Shown here: positions 31,431 to 42,317 of the stretch, one piece after another
Layout of the letters: every line of letters begins with the position of its first letter
Numbering within the stretch: position 1 is the first letter of the stretch
NCBI GenBank assembly: GCA_036426205.1
Contig: CM071569.1
Location: 5,520,876-5,584,875 of the forward strand
Length of the DNA: 64,000 bases
Direction: 5' to 3'
Origin: Ascaphus truei
Lineage: Eukaryota > Chordata > Amphibia > Anura > Ascaphidae
Program-made: the position numbers and the translations under genes
Notes under the pieces: model-generated
Told to the model about the DNA's origin: nothing
Database searches by the model: none
Seen by the model: only the letters and a program-made list of their open reading frames with translations

Positions 31431-32609
31431 CACTAACAGATATGAAACTCCGTTAAGTGTAACTTGAATTAGACGACAATTACTTGTGCGTGCAAGCACG
31501 GTGAGATATGAGCACATTAATTATTTACTGCGATGCAAATGAACCTTATATTGATGACAGCTTTGCTTTTAAACATCCCTAACCATGTTAGGGGACCACA
31601 AGGTGATTGCCCACCCAATGGCAAGTGGTGGAGTAGGAATAGGGGGTGGCGGTGGGGTTTTAACATCACAGTATGGTTGGAGGAGGCTAATAAGGAGATA
31701 TGTAATACCTGTAAAGACAGGGGTAACATATGCTGGTCTCCATAATGATATATGTTAGCCGTATAATTATGGGTTAAAGGTGCTACATGGCTCTTTCACT
31801 TTATTTCATCTCCGGTATATGTTGCCCAAGGTGCTCTGTGACTGGTGGCTGAAGGGGGAGAGGATGAGAGATGTCACAGCTGAGAGGTCACTGTAATTTA
31901 CCGGCATATGCTAAACATTAAAGCTTCTTCAGCAGCCTGACGTGATCAGCATCGTCTTGGGACACGCAGTTAAAGCACCCCAGCCTTGCCAGAAAAACGT
32001 TATCCCGGCCTTAATTGAGAGCGACTTAACTAATATTTCATTTCCTAATTAGTTCTTGTCAGCTGCTGGAAGGCCAAGGCTGCTGCTGGCACTGAGCCCA
32101 TCACTGTTTTAATACAAGGCATCTTGACATACGTAGATCAGAAATGAACCATCTCCCTAATATTCCCACCCCAACTCTTAGATTGTAAGTTCTTTACCTC
32201 CTCTTCAGCAGCTCCCCCTGCTCTGGACGATTTCTGCTCCATCCATTCATTTGGTGACATTTTTGCCTTTGTTCAGGAATTTCTTTCTGCCTTTATTTAC
32301 CTTCATATCCGATGTCGTTACTTCCAACTAGTACCAGCAAACCATTTCAGAGGTGAGACCCTGTATCTGTATGAAATCCAGACTGCCGGCTTCATTGTCA
32401 TTTCCGGTGAGTCAAAGAATGATGGTGATCTTGCAATGACTTGCAGTGCTCTCCTCAGTAAACAGCTGTAGCTGCCACAGTGCCCATATTTTGTACCAAG
32501 ACTGTAACCGTTGCCTAATCTCCAAGATCACCAAACAAAAATGGACAAAAAAAAGAGCAGTATTTTTCAACAGATGTTCCTAGAAACAGTTGAATTCCTT
32601 GGGCAACTC
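31431..32609. other. no gene called; conserved-looking block at 31890-32130
   Basis: A 70-codon frame at 31533-31745 has a hydrophobic start and a W-rich middle but no recognisable domain. 31890-32130 has balanced composition, no repeat copy elsewhere in the window, and homeodomain-like words (ccttaattgag, cctaattag), which could mark a conserved non-coding element. Confidence 0.35.
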
Positions 32610-32955
32610 TAAAGGTGATCTCAGACGCGCTATTAGAGAGGGTTGGGGTTCCTTAAAATGCATCTGATCTCAGACGCGCTATTAGAGAGGGTTGGGGTTC
32701 CTTACAATGCCATCTGATTCTCAGACGCGCTATTAGAGAGGGTTGGGTTCTTACAATGCATCTGATCTTCAGAAGCGTTATTAGAGGGGTTGGGGTTCCT
32801 TACAATACATCTTATTTTCAGACGCGGCTATTTCAGAGAGGGTTGGGGTTCCTTACAATGCATCTGATCTCAGACGCGTTATTAGAGAGGGTTGGGGTTC
32901 CTTACAATGCATCTGATTTCAAACACATTATTAGAGAGGGTTGGGGTTCATCAGC
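32610..32955 (+). repeat. 49-bp minisatellite, about 7 copies
   Basis: Unit ctcagacgcgctattagaga followed by gggttggggttccttacaat and gcatctgat. Copies start about 49-51 bp apart. Short frames are products of the repeat. Confidence 0.95.
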
Positions 32956-33214
32956 ATTTCACAATATAATTATAGCGTTCCTTAACTAAAAAAAAAGTTG
33001 AAAACACTGCTTTAGGGACTCGCACCTCTCCAGTATTTGTTAGTGACTACCCAGCCTGCGCCTGTTATAAATATGGTAAAATAGACCTGTGTAGAGACGC
33101 ATTTTCTTCCTCTGTCGTGTGGCGATTTATTCCTCCCTAAGTGCGCCTGTTTGCAATTTGGGGAGTGTTGGCAGGAACTAAAGATAAATGAAGTAATGCA
33201 CATAATTTATTGGG

Positions 33215-33425
33215 ATGTACTGTACCAAATTGTGTGTGTCTGCCATTGATGTACTGTATCAAACTGTGTGTCTGTCTGCCTTTGATATACTGTATCAAAT
33301 TGTGTGTCTGTCTGCCTTTGATATACTGTATCAAATTGTATCTGTCTGCCATTGATATACTGTACTGTATCAAATTGTGTGTGTCTGTCATTGATGTACT
33401 GTATCAAATTGTGTGTCGGTCTGTC
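33215..33425 (+). repeat. 36-bp minisatellite, about 6 copies
   Basis: Unit gatatactgtatcaaattgt with gtgtctgtctgcctt; one copy has a tactg duplication. Minus and plus frames (IQYIKGRQ, YCIKLCVC) are repeat products. Confidence 0.95.
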
Positions 33426-34138
33426 CTTTTGTTACGTTTCTAAGGAACAGGTCTGAGATGATGTAAACCTTAATGACTTGCAAACTTGATTAACAAAACA
33501 AAATACTGTTCTCTAAATCAAACCTTGTTTCCTTGATCTCATGATTCTAGAAGGTACAGTAGCTTAGTGGTTCTGTAGCTTGTATATTTAAGCCTCAGTT
33601 AGCCAATAAAACTATAAATCTGTGCCACAATGTGTTGCTTCTGTATTTCTTGCCATTCACGTATCTTGTGGCGGTTTACTTGATGCCTCCCGTCTAAAGA
33701 CCCACAGGGTGAATCTTACTATCCTATCAGCCACAAAAACAATTCTCCATGTTTACCACATGCCCCCTTGTTAGAAGTCCCAGACAAGTTAAGTAGAATA
33801 ACAGTGACAATATGCTGGCTCTTGGCCCCTCTGCCCTTGCAAAACCCAAAGATTACTGCCAGATGTCATTCTTTAAAGATCATGTGCAAACCAGGTTTCC
33901 ACTATATTGACTGTGGATTATGAAATATAATCACCACCTTAACCCCGGGTACCTGACTCAACCATCACAGAAGCAGCTTTGTTAGAGCAACATTCATTTT
34001 ATATTTGATATTCTGTACACTTCTGTTTTGTTTTTTATTATTATTATTTTTAGTATTAGATTTGTTGTTTTCAGTCAGTCATTCACTCAGAGATTGTCCT
34101 ATTCTAAAGATATTGACAGATATCTACGGCAGGGGTCT
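33426..34138. other. no gene recognised
   Basis: Unassigned; no exon or element end seen. Confidence 0.4.
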
Positions 34139-34212
34139 CAAAGTCAGTCCTCAAGGGCCACCAACAGGCCAGGTTTTATGGATATCCCTTCTTCAGCACA
34201 GGTGGCTCAGTC
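34131..34212 (+). mobile_element. hAT foldback family, left-end fragment
   Basis: caggggtctcaaagtcagtc, aagggccaccaacaggccag and cttcagcacaggtggctcag match the left half of 52080-52380. The right half is absent. Confidence 0.7.
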
Positions 34213-34665
34213 GAAGGTTATCCACCGCTCGCCGCCGCTCATTAACATGGGATTCGCAATCTGACGGTTTCACTACCCGCCATGGATTCCTTCGGAGGAG
34301 CGAGGATGGCTGCATTCATTGTTAACACTTTAAGTGACATACTGTATAATTACTTTGGAAAGAGAGTACTAGAGTTCACCACACTTTTGTTTCTATTTAA
34401 TACAAAGAAATTCCAAACGCATGTTCATATCATCAGGAGGTCACAAAGTAATGCCCCAAACATGGAAACATAACTTCTTCCTTCCCTTTATTCTCTCACG
34501 AACAGTGTTGGGATATATTGGGATATTTTGCACCATTACTTCCATTGAATGCTATGGAAACTGTGTGATATTCTGTATTATAACAGAATATGCGGTGTTA
34601 TGTGAACAATGTCAGACGCGACATTCTGTAGCATCTACTGTTATTTGGATTATAAGTGAATAGAC

Positions 34666-34822
34666 CAGAAGTGGGCAACTCCAGTGCTCTAGGGCCACCA
34701 ACAGGTCAGGTATTAGGAATATCCCTGCTTCAGCACAGGCGGATCAATCAGTGGCTCAGTCAATCTAGATTCTAGATGGATATACTGTGTATGTACTGTA
34801 TGTATGTATGTATGTATGTATG

Positions 34823-34858
<36 letters not shown>

Positions 34859-35120
34859 TTATATATACAGTATATAGCACAGCTGCTAAACCTAAAATGA
34901 GGTTACTCAGCAAATTATTAACAACATTTCTGATTTTTCAGCTTTCTTTACCAACCCTTTGTTTTCACTTATGATTCTCTGAATAAGCCAGAATTCCTCC
35001 CACAGTTTCCCATTATAGGTTAATGACTCATCCACTCATTGAGCCACCTGTGCTGAAGCAGGGATATCCTTAATACCTGACCTGTTGGTGGCCTTTGAGG
35101 ACTGGAGTTGCCCACCCCTT
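34666..35120. mobile_element. hAT foldback element split by a TA-repeat/family I insert
   Basis: Left half 34666-34768 (cagaagtgggcaactccagt, cttcagcacaggcggatcaa). Right half 35028-35120 (ccacctgtgctgaagcaggg, tggagttgcccacccctt). Flanks gaatagac (34658-34665) and gaataggc (35121-35128) match at 7 of 8 positions, confirming one hAT insertion. The interior 34769-35027 is foreign to the family. Confidence 0.8.
34769..35027. repeat. (TATG)n(TA)n plus family I repeat, copy 1
   Basis: A microsatellite (34797-34845) is followed by aaaatgaggttactcagcaa, tttcagctttctttacca and aataagccagaattcctccc. The same series, about 90 percent identical by eye, lies at 37800-37972, also after a TA repeat. Confidence 0.75.
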
Positions 35121-35310
35121 GAATAGGCGGCCTTTTTTTGCCCATGACACCTGCCCACTTGGCATTTCCACCTCCACGTCTTGGATACCTAACAAATGGC
35201 TGACACTCATTAAAACGAGCGGCACGCCTATTTGTTGTAGCTACCATTACACGCGCAGCACCATCAGAGCTGTTCAATCTATGCTCTCCTCTTCAGAGTT
35301 GCACCCCTCA

Positions 35311-35463
35311 CCTTTGCAAAGCATTGTGGGGGCACAGCATTGGGGAGCAGAGCGGTGACAGAACGCGCATGCGCAGTCCGTTCTGCCGCATAACTTTATC
35401 TGGGGCAAAGCTGTCAATCATCGCTCTGCTCTCCAACGTTGCTCCCCACAATGCTTTGCAAGG
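35311..35463. repeat. foldback repeat with GCGCATGCGC in the loop
   Basis: Arms ttgcaaagcattgtgggg and ccccacaatgctttgcaa, then gcagagcggtgacag against ctgtcaatcatcgctctgct. The loop carries cgcgcatgcgcag (35364-35376), an NRF1-like palindrome as in the array at 7978. Confidence 0.7.
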
Positions 35464-35469
35464 CACTGT

Positions 35470-36215
35470 TGGGCGTGACATCGGAGAGCAGATTGGGCAT
35501 CGCAGTTCTACTCTTTCGATAAAAAGCACTTTCTCTCTGATACAACCATATCCTTCTACAATTAAGCAATTAAGTGTAATTATCTCCACCCAATTGGCTA
35601 TGTAGAAATAGGAGACTTTCTTCAGATAAAGTGCAAAGGTCAGCCACATTTCTAACGTGGGAATTGTATATAAAATTGTTACCTCGGGCTCTGCAGGAAC
35701 AGATCATAAAACTGCTTAAGCATTCCGAGTGATTTCATGTAGCTCAGTTGAGAAGGGAATGGTGAAGTAAAGATATTATATTTCTTTTATATGAAGCCAC
35801 CAGTTTCTTTCCCCTCTCTCTCTATTTTTCATTTAACTGTTTTATTTACATTTTTGGGGTAGTAATGGATCTTTGCATTTATTGTGTGTGTATGTATCTA
35901 TATCAATCTATCTATCTATCCAACATATTCAACAGCGCAGTATAATAGTGGTACAAAGTGATGTATATTACATACACAAAATGACATACCAAATAAGGAC
36001 AAGCAAGCACACACAGATTAGAAGGTAATGAGGGTCCTGCATGTGTATGTATAGGGGAAGGGGGTGCTGGGGGGGGGGTGTTTTGTGGATAACAACATTG
36101 GCAGAGAGGCAGGCAGGATAATTACAAACAATGGTGATAGTGTGTGAGAAACCCCAACGGAAAACATTTGAACTCAGAATGATAAGACTCTTTGACACCA
36201 AAACAAGAGGACTTA
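35470..36215. other. no gene recognised
   Basis: Unassigned apart from a short (tcta)n near 35905. 36060-36150 resembles the reverse complement of the start of the adjacent family C (ggcagagaggcaggcaggat, gtgtgtgagaaacccc), suggesting an inverted family C fragment. Confidence 0.45.
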
Positions 36216-36219
36216 ATGT

Positions 36220-36620
36220 GGATATGGTGTTTCTCACACACTATCCCAATTGTTTGTAGTTATCCTGCCTGCCTCTGTGCCAGTGTTCTTATCCACACCT
36301 CTTTCCCCTCCTGCCCCCTCCACTGCATCCCCTTCCCCTCCATGCTTTCCTTGTCACCGTTTTATTACCATTCCAATGTCTACAGACATCCCTTTCTCAC
36401 CATATCGTATCTACATCCGTTTTGTTTTTCCCCCCCTGCTTTCCTAACCTGTTTTAGCCATAGATTCCTTTGTAAATCAGTATTGCGGACCTGAGGAAGC
36501 GAGGAGAACTCCCGAAAGCTTGTCCTATGGCATAAATTGTTAGTCCAAATATAAAAGGTATCGCCTAATACTGAAGAACTCATTTATTCTGCAATATCGC
36601 AACTGGACTAACACGGCTAT
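36220..36620 (+). mobile_element. family C repeat (Penelope-like candidate), copy 1
   Basis: Starts near ggtgtttctcacacactatc, has a C-rich centre, then the hammerhead-like segment 36487-36525 and the conserved end ataaattgttagtcca, ggtatcgcctaatactgaag and aactcatttattctgca. Copy 2 at 50230-50580 has the same order. Hammerhead cores of this type are known in Penelope-like retroelements. The class call is inferred from that alone, since no protein is present. Confidence 0.55.
36487..36525 (+). ncRNA. hammerhead-like core in family C, copy 1
   Basis: GGAC (36487-36490) pairs with GUCC (36522-36525) as helix I. CUGAGGA (36491-36497) fits the CUGANGA core. A gcgag/ctccc-type stem with one mismatch leads to GAAA (36514-36517). 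AGCU is self-complementary as a minimal helix III, followed by U as the cleavage base. Helix II is imperfect, so current activity is doubtful. Confidence 0.45.
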
Positions 36621-36655
36621 TTCCGTTATATATATCTATATATATTCCTCTAGAG

Positions 36656-37254
36656 CAGGGGTGCACAAACGTTTCCCCAGCTCCCCCCTACATGCTGCCC
36701 CCCTTGCTTGCGCCCCCCGCCCTTACCTAGGCTCCGGCGTCAAATGACCCCGTGGGGTCACGACGACGCATCGCTGGAAGCCAAGGTAAGTCTGAGTCCT
36801 CGGTGGTCATGACGGCGCGCGCGCCACACACCACAGCACAGCCCTCTGTGGGGCAGGCCCCAGTGGCTTTGTGCGTGTGGGCGCGCAAGGCGCTGTGACG
36901 CGTGCGCTAGCAGGGAAGACAAGAATTTTGTCTTCCAGTGCAGCGACGTGGTAATGTGGTCGTTGCGCAGCCAATGGCAAGGCAGATATGCCCCGCCATG
37001 GCTGTGCCCCCATCATGGCCCCACCCCCGCACTCTCCCTAGAGCTCCCCTACAGACTGCCAATAGCTTCTGTAGTCTCTGCACGCGCCGTCATGTCACCA
37101 GGCATGCGTGCGTGCAGCAGGGATCAGGGGCCGTGGCCTAAGGGACGTTGCAGAGGCCTTGCTTGATTTAAATGCTTTGGGGAAGAGCGCGGGGCCTCTG
37201 TAACCGCTGCACCCCCCCTGGAAAATCTTGCGCCCCCAAGTTTGCGCACCTCTG
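36656..37254. mobile_element. hAT-type element, 599 bp, perfect CTCTAGAG duplication
   Basis: Termini caggggtgcacaaacgtttc and agtttgcgcacctctg are inverted repeats of Charlie-like type. Both flanks are ctctagag (36648-36655, 37255-37262), a perfect 8-bp duplication that also fits the known nTCTAGAn preference of hAT elements. The interior is GC-rich with a hairpin acaagaattttgtctt (36919). No transposase. Confidence 0.92.
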
Positions 37255-37262
37255 CTCTAGAG

Positions 37263-37392
37263 TGTAAGCTCCCAGGATCAGGACCCTCATTACCTTCTGT
37301 ATCTGTGTGTGCGTGTCCTTTTTTGGTATGTTATTCTGTACATGTAATATACATCACTCTGCGCGGTGGAATATGCTGGCACTTTACAAATA
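37263..37392 (+). repeat. SINE/retroposon tail-like sequence
   Basis: tgtaagctcccaggatcagg, accctcattacc and ggcactttacaaataata follow the usual order of the retroposon tail at 62007-62165. Confidence 0.5.
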
Positions 37393-37640
37393 ATATATAT
37401 GTTATAGTGGGTGAAAAGGTGACAAAAAACCCTCCACCGTATAGCATATAAAAGTATTACTTGTGAGCACATTCACATGTCTTAGACAGGTCGGCACCTC
37501 TGCCTTTCACCATCATCACCTAGCATACAGTACTTCCACTGCAGCAAGGGATTCTGGGAAATGACATGCAAATGAGCACACAGTTCCACCTTTTGTCTCA
37601 AATGATTTAAAGGCTCCATGTATACATGAATGGTGTATGT
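37393..37640 (+). repeat. family A copy, subtype A1
   Basis: gtgggtgaaaaggtgacaaa, cttgtgagcacattcacatg, cactgcagcaagggattctg and gacatgcaaatgagcacaca in order. The ribozyme half is missing. Confidence 0.85.
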
Positions 37641-37674
37641 ATGTAGTATATAATGATACAGTTTACGTTTATAT

Positions 37675-37702
37675 TATATATATATAATATATATATATAT
37701 AT

Positions 37703-37747
<45 letters not shown>

Positions 37748-37775
37748 TCTATATACAGTATAGTGTGTGTGTGTG
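37675..37775. repeat. (TA)n microsatellite
   Basis: Nearly uninterrupted ta repeats followed by a short gt run. Confidence 0.95.
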
Positions 37776-37789
37776 TGGTTTTACGTTTA

Positions 37790-37972
37790 TAAAAAAAAGT
37801 GCCAATGTTTTGAAGCTGTATTGCACAGCTGTTAAAGCTAAAATGAGGTTACTCAGCAAACTATTAACAACAATTCTGATTTCTCAGCTTTCTTTACCAA
37901 TGTACCGTTTGTTTTCACTTATGATTCTCTAAATAAGCCAGAATTCCTCCCACAGTTTCCCATTATAGGTTT
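37790..37972. repeat. family I repeat, copy 2
   Basis: Same series as 34870-35020: aaaatgaggttactcagcaa, ctcagctttctttaccaa, aataagccagaattcctccc. Confidence 0.75.
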
Positions 37973-38084
37973 TATCCCATTTATACTGTATCAGTGTTAG
38001 GCTGCTAACATGAGCAATAACATCTGCCTGATGCCATCTAAATGTCTCATACCCATTCTAAAGGTCACATCACTGGAGAAACCG

Positions 38085-38175
38085 CTTGGGGTGGTGGACT
38101 CTCAATTAGCCTAATGATCTAGGTGTCATCGGTTCAGTTCCCAGCTAAAGAATGGATCACTTTTTTTTATGTAAG
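38085..38175 (+). repeat. possible tRNA-like SINE head
   Basis: ttagcctaatg (A-box-like) lies about 30 bp before ggttcagttcc (B-box-like). No full cloverleaf with paired acceptor stem was found, so a decayed SINE head is more likely than a tRNA gene. Confidence 0.3.
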
Positions 38176-38194
38176 CCAGAAGCCTCACCTAGGG

Positions 38195-38400
38195 GTAGAT
38201 CCTCAGTAGGTGTTAAATACTAACTATACGTTAATTTCAGTTAACGTCTCGTTAAGTGCTAACGGGGATCTTCAAAGCTCAGTAACGATGCGAAGTGCTG
38301 TTTTTAGATGTAACGAGCCCTTGTTACTATAACGGATGTTAGTGCTAATGATACTGTATGCAAGAGAGGTGTTCCCTCTAACAGCGCGTATCCCCAGAGC
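38195..38400. repeat. family E repeat, copy 1
   Basis: ttaacgtctcgttaagtgct, aacggggatc, tgtaacgagccc and ataacggatgttagtgctaa align with 42024-42245. Confidence 0.65.
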
Positions 38401-38407
38401 TCTGTAA

Positions 38408-38773
38408 GGCTGCGGTCCCGCTGCATCCGACGGTGCACGCGGCTGCGTGCGCGTCACTCACCTGCTCATGACTTCCTCCCGAGTCGGCCCTAGTCCCTCC
38501 TCACTGCCAGGCTCACTACACACTGTGACACGTCACGTGGCCTGCTGGTGAGCCTATCAGCACCGGGGGCTGTACCTTCCTGGAGCTGTTAGAGCTTCCC
38601 CCACCTCCAAAAGGTAGGGGGGGGGAAGTGTGTGTGTGTATATGTGTATATTATATATATGTGTGTGTTGTGTGTGTGTGTGTGTGTTTCGCACAGCCCA
38701 TGTGTATCTCTCCCTCCTCTCACACACACGGTGGGGGGGAATTTTACAGCACCGATCTATCTGCCCCCTTGTA

Positions 38774-38804
<31 letters not shown>

Positions 38805-39226
38805 ACGCCTGCGGACCCACAACCCCGGGCTCAATGGCCGCACCTCACCGACCCGTTTTGGCCACGCTGACCCCGCACCTTAAAAAATGCTACCTACGGA
38901 CCGCAGATAGCGGTGAATGCCTCTCCACGTGCCGCCTGTATGCAGTGCGGGCGCGCTGTCGGGTGCAGCATGGCCTCGGCCATAGGGCTGGGACCTGCTG
39001 TGCCCGGCGGCGCGGACGGCCGCGCGAGCGTTCCCCACCAGCAGGGGAATCCTCCCGAGCCGGTCCCAGTCCCCCCTCGCTGACGGCTCACTACGCGCTG
39101 TGACGCGTCAGCCGGCAGGGGATTCAAGAAAATTGTGATCCCGAGCGGTGACGCGTCACGTGGTGCGCTGATGAGCCAATCAGCGGCGGGGGTGGGAACT
39201 GTCATCAGGCAGCTTCCTACTCAAGG

Positions 39227-39271
<45 letters not shown>

Positions 39272-39513
39272 GTGGCAGAAGGGGGAGGGAGCTGCTTACC
39301 TTACAGCAGCCCGCAGCAGCTCCCTCCTGCAGCCCGAGCCCGTGGAGGGAGGGGGGGGAAGTAGCGGGTCCCTCCGCTCAAGCCATGCCCCCCTACCACT
39401 CCCGCCCACCTCCCGCTCCGGCTCCCTAAAGACCGCATATCACGGTCTGTGTCTGTCAGCGCCCCGCCTGTCTGCATTGCGGGCACGCTGACTGAGGGAG
39501 CGGGGCCTTAGCC
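38408..39513. mobile_element. Harbinger-like GC-rich element, 1.1 kb
   Basis: Begins ggctgcggtcccgctgc and ends gagcggggccttagcc. Flanks TAA (38405-38407) and TTA (39514-39516) fit TWA. The interior repeats itself: gtcacgtggcctgctggtga (38533) against gtcacgtggtgcgctgatga (39156), and two ccctcgctga/cctcactgcc blocks, so it may be two nested copies. GT microsatellites (38627-38690, 39229-39269) and a C run (38778-38812) lie inside. CpG-rich, but without an adjacent gene. Confidence 0.65.
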
Positions 39514-39555
39514 TTACAGTTACCGCAGGGATTTAACAATGGCTTAGTTAGGTCA

Positions 39556-39759
39556 GAGCTAAAGGTGGCGTTACTCACACCCAGACCCTGATACAGGTCT
39601 GTTACAGGCTCTGGGTAAGTGTAAGACCACAGCTAGGTACTGTATGATTAAACTACCATATTGTTATTTACAGGGTTCTTTTCCTCTCCTGTCCTCTCTT
39701 TTTTTCTTTAAACAACTATTCAAGGTCTGCCTGGGAGTAACGCCGCCTTTGGGTAAAAC
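39556..39759. mobile_element. inverted-repeat element (family H), copy 2
   Basis: Ends ctaaaggtggcgttactcac and gagtaacgccgcctttgggt are inverted repeats shared with 23257-23408. A second internal hairpin (cagaccctgatacaggtctg) lies near 39582. Confidence 0.65.
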
Positions 39760-40585
39760 AGGTATAACTCCATGTTATTTGAAAGCCGTTCAGATTTAAT
39801 GGACGTCTAAGGATCTACCCCCTAGAGTTTGTTAGCGCACAGTATCTCACCTGACCCGCTATAATACAGGATGTTAGTAACATAGAAATTGTTGGGAGAT
39901 AGGGTCCAATTTAATAAATGACAACCAATACATTTAGCCCTGTAATATATCCCAGCCACCCTGCCTTACTTTGTTAATGGACGATTAAAATCCCGAGGTC
40001 GATAAACAAATATAAATGTTACCGAAACCAGCACAGATACAGAAAATTGGAAAGTTTTGCTGAATCCCCACAAGACAGAAGATATCTTGCCTGGGAGCCT
40101 TACAGTTTTATGCAGTATTATTATACCCAACCAATTCCCCAAAAAGGAGCAATGCTTGCTCGTTACACATTACACAGATATACACATCGTTAATTCTCTA
40201 AAACACTATGGAGAATAACTACAGAATGATGACGACCGTTTGCAAGACATGCTTATTTCACATTTGCCAGCCAATACTCTACATCTTTACACCCAGCTGC
40301 ATCACACAGCTTTGCCTTTCACTGGTGGGTTCCACGTGATCAAGAAGGTCACAGTCACCAGCATGCCACTCTATATGACATTACCCTGTCATCATGGGAC
40401 CTTTTGAAGGGTATAGACTTTGCGCTGATACACTCAGCATGTGCCACGCTTGTAGTTTAGCTGTTTGCTAGATGTAATTAACTTTGGTAATGAGGGAAAG
40501 GAGGAAAAAAAAAATATGAACTCAGAGCGGTTGTACAGAAGGGGCGTGACCAAGCCTTCATGTGAAATTACAGTACGTCTCTGTT
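39760..40585. other. no gene recognised
   Basis: Unassigned, mostly AT-rich; no exon, array or element end found. Confidence 0.4.
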
Positions 40586-40589
40586 TGTT

Positions 40590-40765
40590 TGGGGGAAGGA
40601 GGCAGCACAATTCTAATTAGCTGTCATTTGCATGAAAAGCCCTGAATGTCAGTGGAATCCATCAAGTAAATATTCATTAGCAGAATGGGAGTCAAATAAG
40701 TTATTGGATAGGCGAGTATAATACAAATAGCATACATTTTACATGCGATCATTGTAGTAATGTTT
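40590..40765. promoter_or_regulatory. possible conserved non-coding element
   Basis: ctaattagctgtcatttgca joins a homeodomain-type site (TAATTA) and an octamer (ATTTGCAT) within 20 bp. The neighbourhood has attcattagc and aaataagttattgg, is not repeated in the window, and is not low-complexity. Such composition is common in developmental enhancers. No comparison is possible here. Confidence 0.3.
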
Positions 40766-42020
40766 TAAAGCTGCAGACCAAGCAATATCCTACATGTGTG
40801 TTTTTGTTAATAAATCAGTTCTGTACTATGAGAAAATACTTCTAGCATTTGAAAAAAAACAACAACAAAAAACAACTCTGAATGACATTTTTTTATGTGT
40901 TCAAAAATGTGTGCTACATTATGTTTATTTAGCAACCATTTACAAAGTCACATCCCCTTCTTCTACTGAAACAGGCTCTGGCACACCCCTTTTTGAGCCC
41001 TGCCCTCTCTCTAGCAGTGCACCAATTGTATCTAGTGACTGCCTCGTCACATGATCTTCCCTACAGAACTTTGCATCTTTGGTCCTGTTCTGCTGGACTG
41101 ACAGCCATTTGGTGAACCCCCGAGCCGAATCTTCGCCGATCGATCACATTAGATTGGATCGATCGGCCACTTAGCTAATTACTTATCATTGTGTGGATTG
41201 TATTGATGCACATATTAAAAGGGGGGAAACGGCAGCTTGGACGGCTGCTTTAATCTCGAGCCAGAGCAAGAGCCCTCACCTGGGTTGACTATCCAGCCAA
41301 CTCAGGATACTTTGTTGATAAATAGACTGATTAAGCGGGACACGTCGATGCTTCCGTCATGTGATGTTGGTCTTAGCATTGTCTGCAGGGCACGTCTTAC
41401 AGAGGCCAAGATAGTAACTCAAAGCTTGTAGACTGGGGCAGAAATCCTCCCATTTCCAATATGAGTAGTGCCTAATATTTGTTCAAATTCCTGTCTTTCC
41501 CTACCCGGGATGCTGAAAGAAAGAAAGATTATGTTAGATAGAAACCAGAGCAAAAAGTGCTGCAGAGAAATAGCAGCAGAAATACCAGCAGACCTGCTCA
41601 GTGTACTCAGAGCAGAGTGACCCTCGGGCCAGACTGTAGCTCTTGTATTTCTTTTGTACACCAGCCCAAAGAGCTTTTATTTTATACTAAGGTCAGCGGC
41701 TCCTGTTACTCCCTGTGTTTAAAGGGTGACTGGTGTTTGCAATTCCCAGCACGGTACCAAAGCACAGTAGATGTTGCTAGACGATCACATCAAATATTTA
41801 TTGATAATTATTACATGTAATTATATATGTAAACGGCACTCAACGAAATATTTACAGCTACTTCTTGCTTTATAATGACTTTGTATTCTTTAATTGAAGT
41901 ATTTGTACTTTGCAGTGTTGCACATTTTAGCCAGCTTTCTGGAAGTATTATTTATACATCTCCTGGTATCATTTGAATCATTGACACAAGTAAGTAAATG
42001 GCTTGGGAATTGTACATTAT
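40766..42020. other. no gene recognised; one 11-bp-arm hairpin at 41135-41167
   Basis: gccgatcgatc (41135-41145) and gatcgatcggc (41157-41167) form a perfect hairpin with an 11-bp loop. Frames 41237-41431, 41419-41661 and 41557-41820 show no domain. Confidence 0.4.
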
Positions 42021-42023
42021 TAG

Positions 42024-42245
42024 GCCCAGATTCACGGAGCGCTGTTATTGACGTAACGAGGCGTTAACTTAAGTTAATGTCTCGTTAATTGCTAACGGGG
42101 ATCCTCAGAACTCAGGAATGGCGTTATTTCCAGCTGTAACAGGTCCTTGCGTTGCTATAACGGGCGCTGGTGCTAGTGGTACGCAAAGAGGTGTTTCCTG
42201 TAACAACGCCGACGTGGGATTTATATACGCTAATAGGAGATACTG
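42024..42245. repeat. family E repeat, copy 2
   Basis: ggcccagattcacggagcgc at the left, then gttaatgtctcgttaattgc, taacggggatcctcagaact and ataacgggcgctggtgctag, matching 38195-38400. A further start (ggcccagatccacaaaaggg) occurs at 52829. Confidence 0.7.
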
Positions 42246-42317
42246 AGTATATTTTAATTACCTCTATTACCCAAGGTATCTCAGTGTGTTCCTTTTTGTG
42301 CACAGATCTCTCTTTCA

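Noticed and set aside
38085..38175. tRNA gene
   Set aside because: A- and B-box-like words only; no acceptor stem or cloverleaf could be drawn.
38408..39513. CpG island promoter of a host gene
   Set aside because: CpG richness is explained by the element; it has inverted ends with a TWA flank and no exon follows on either side.
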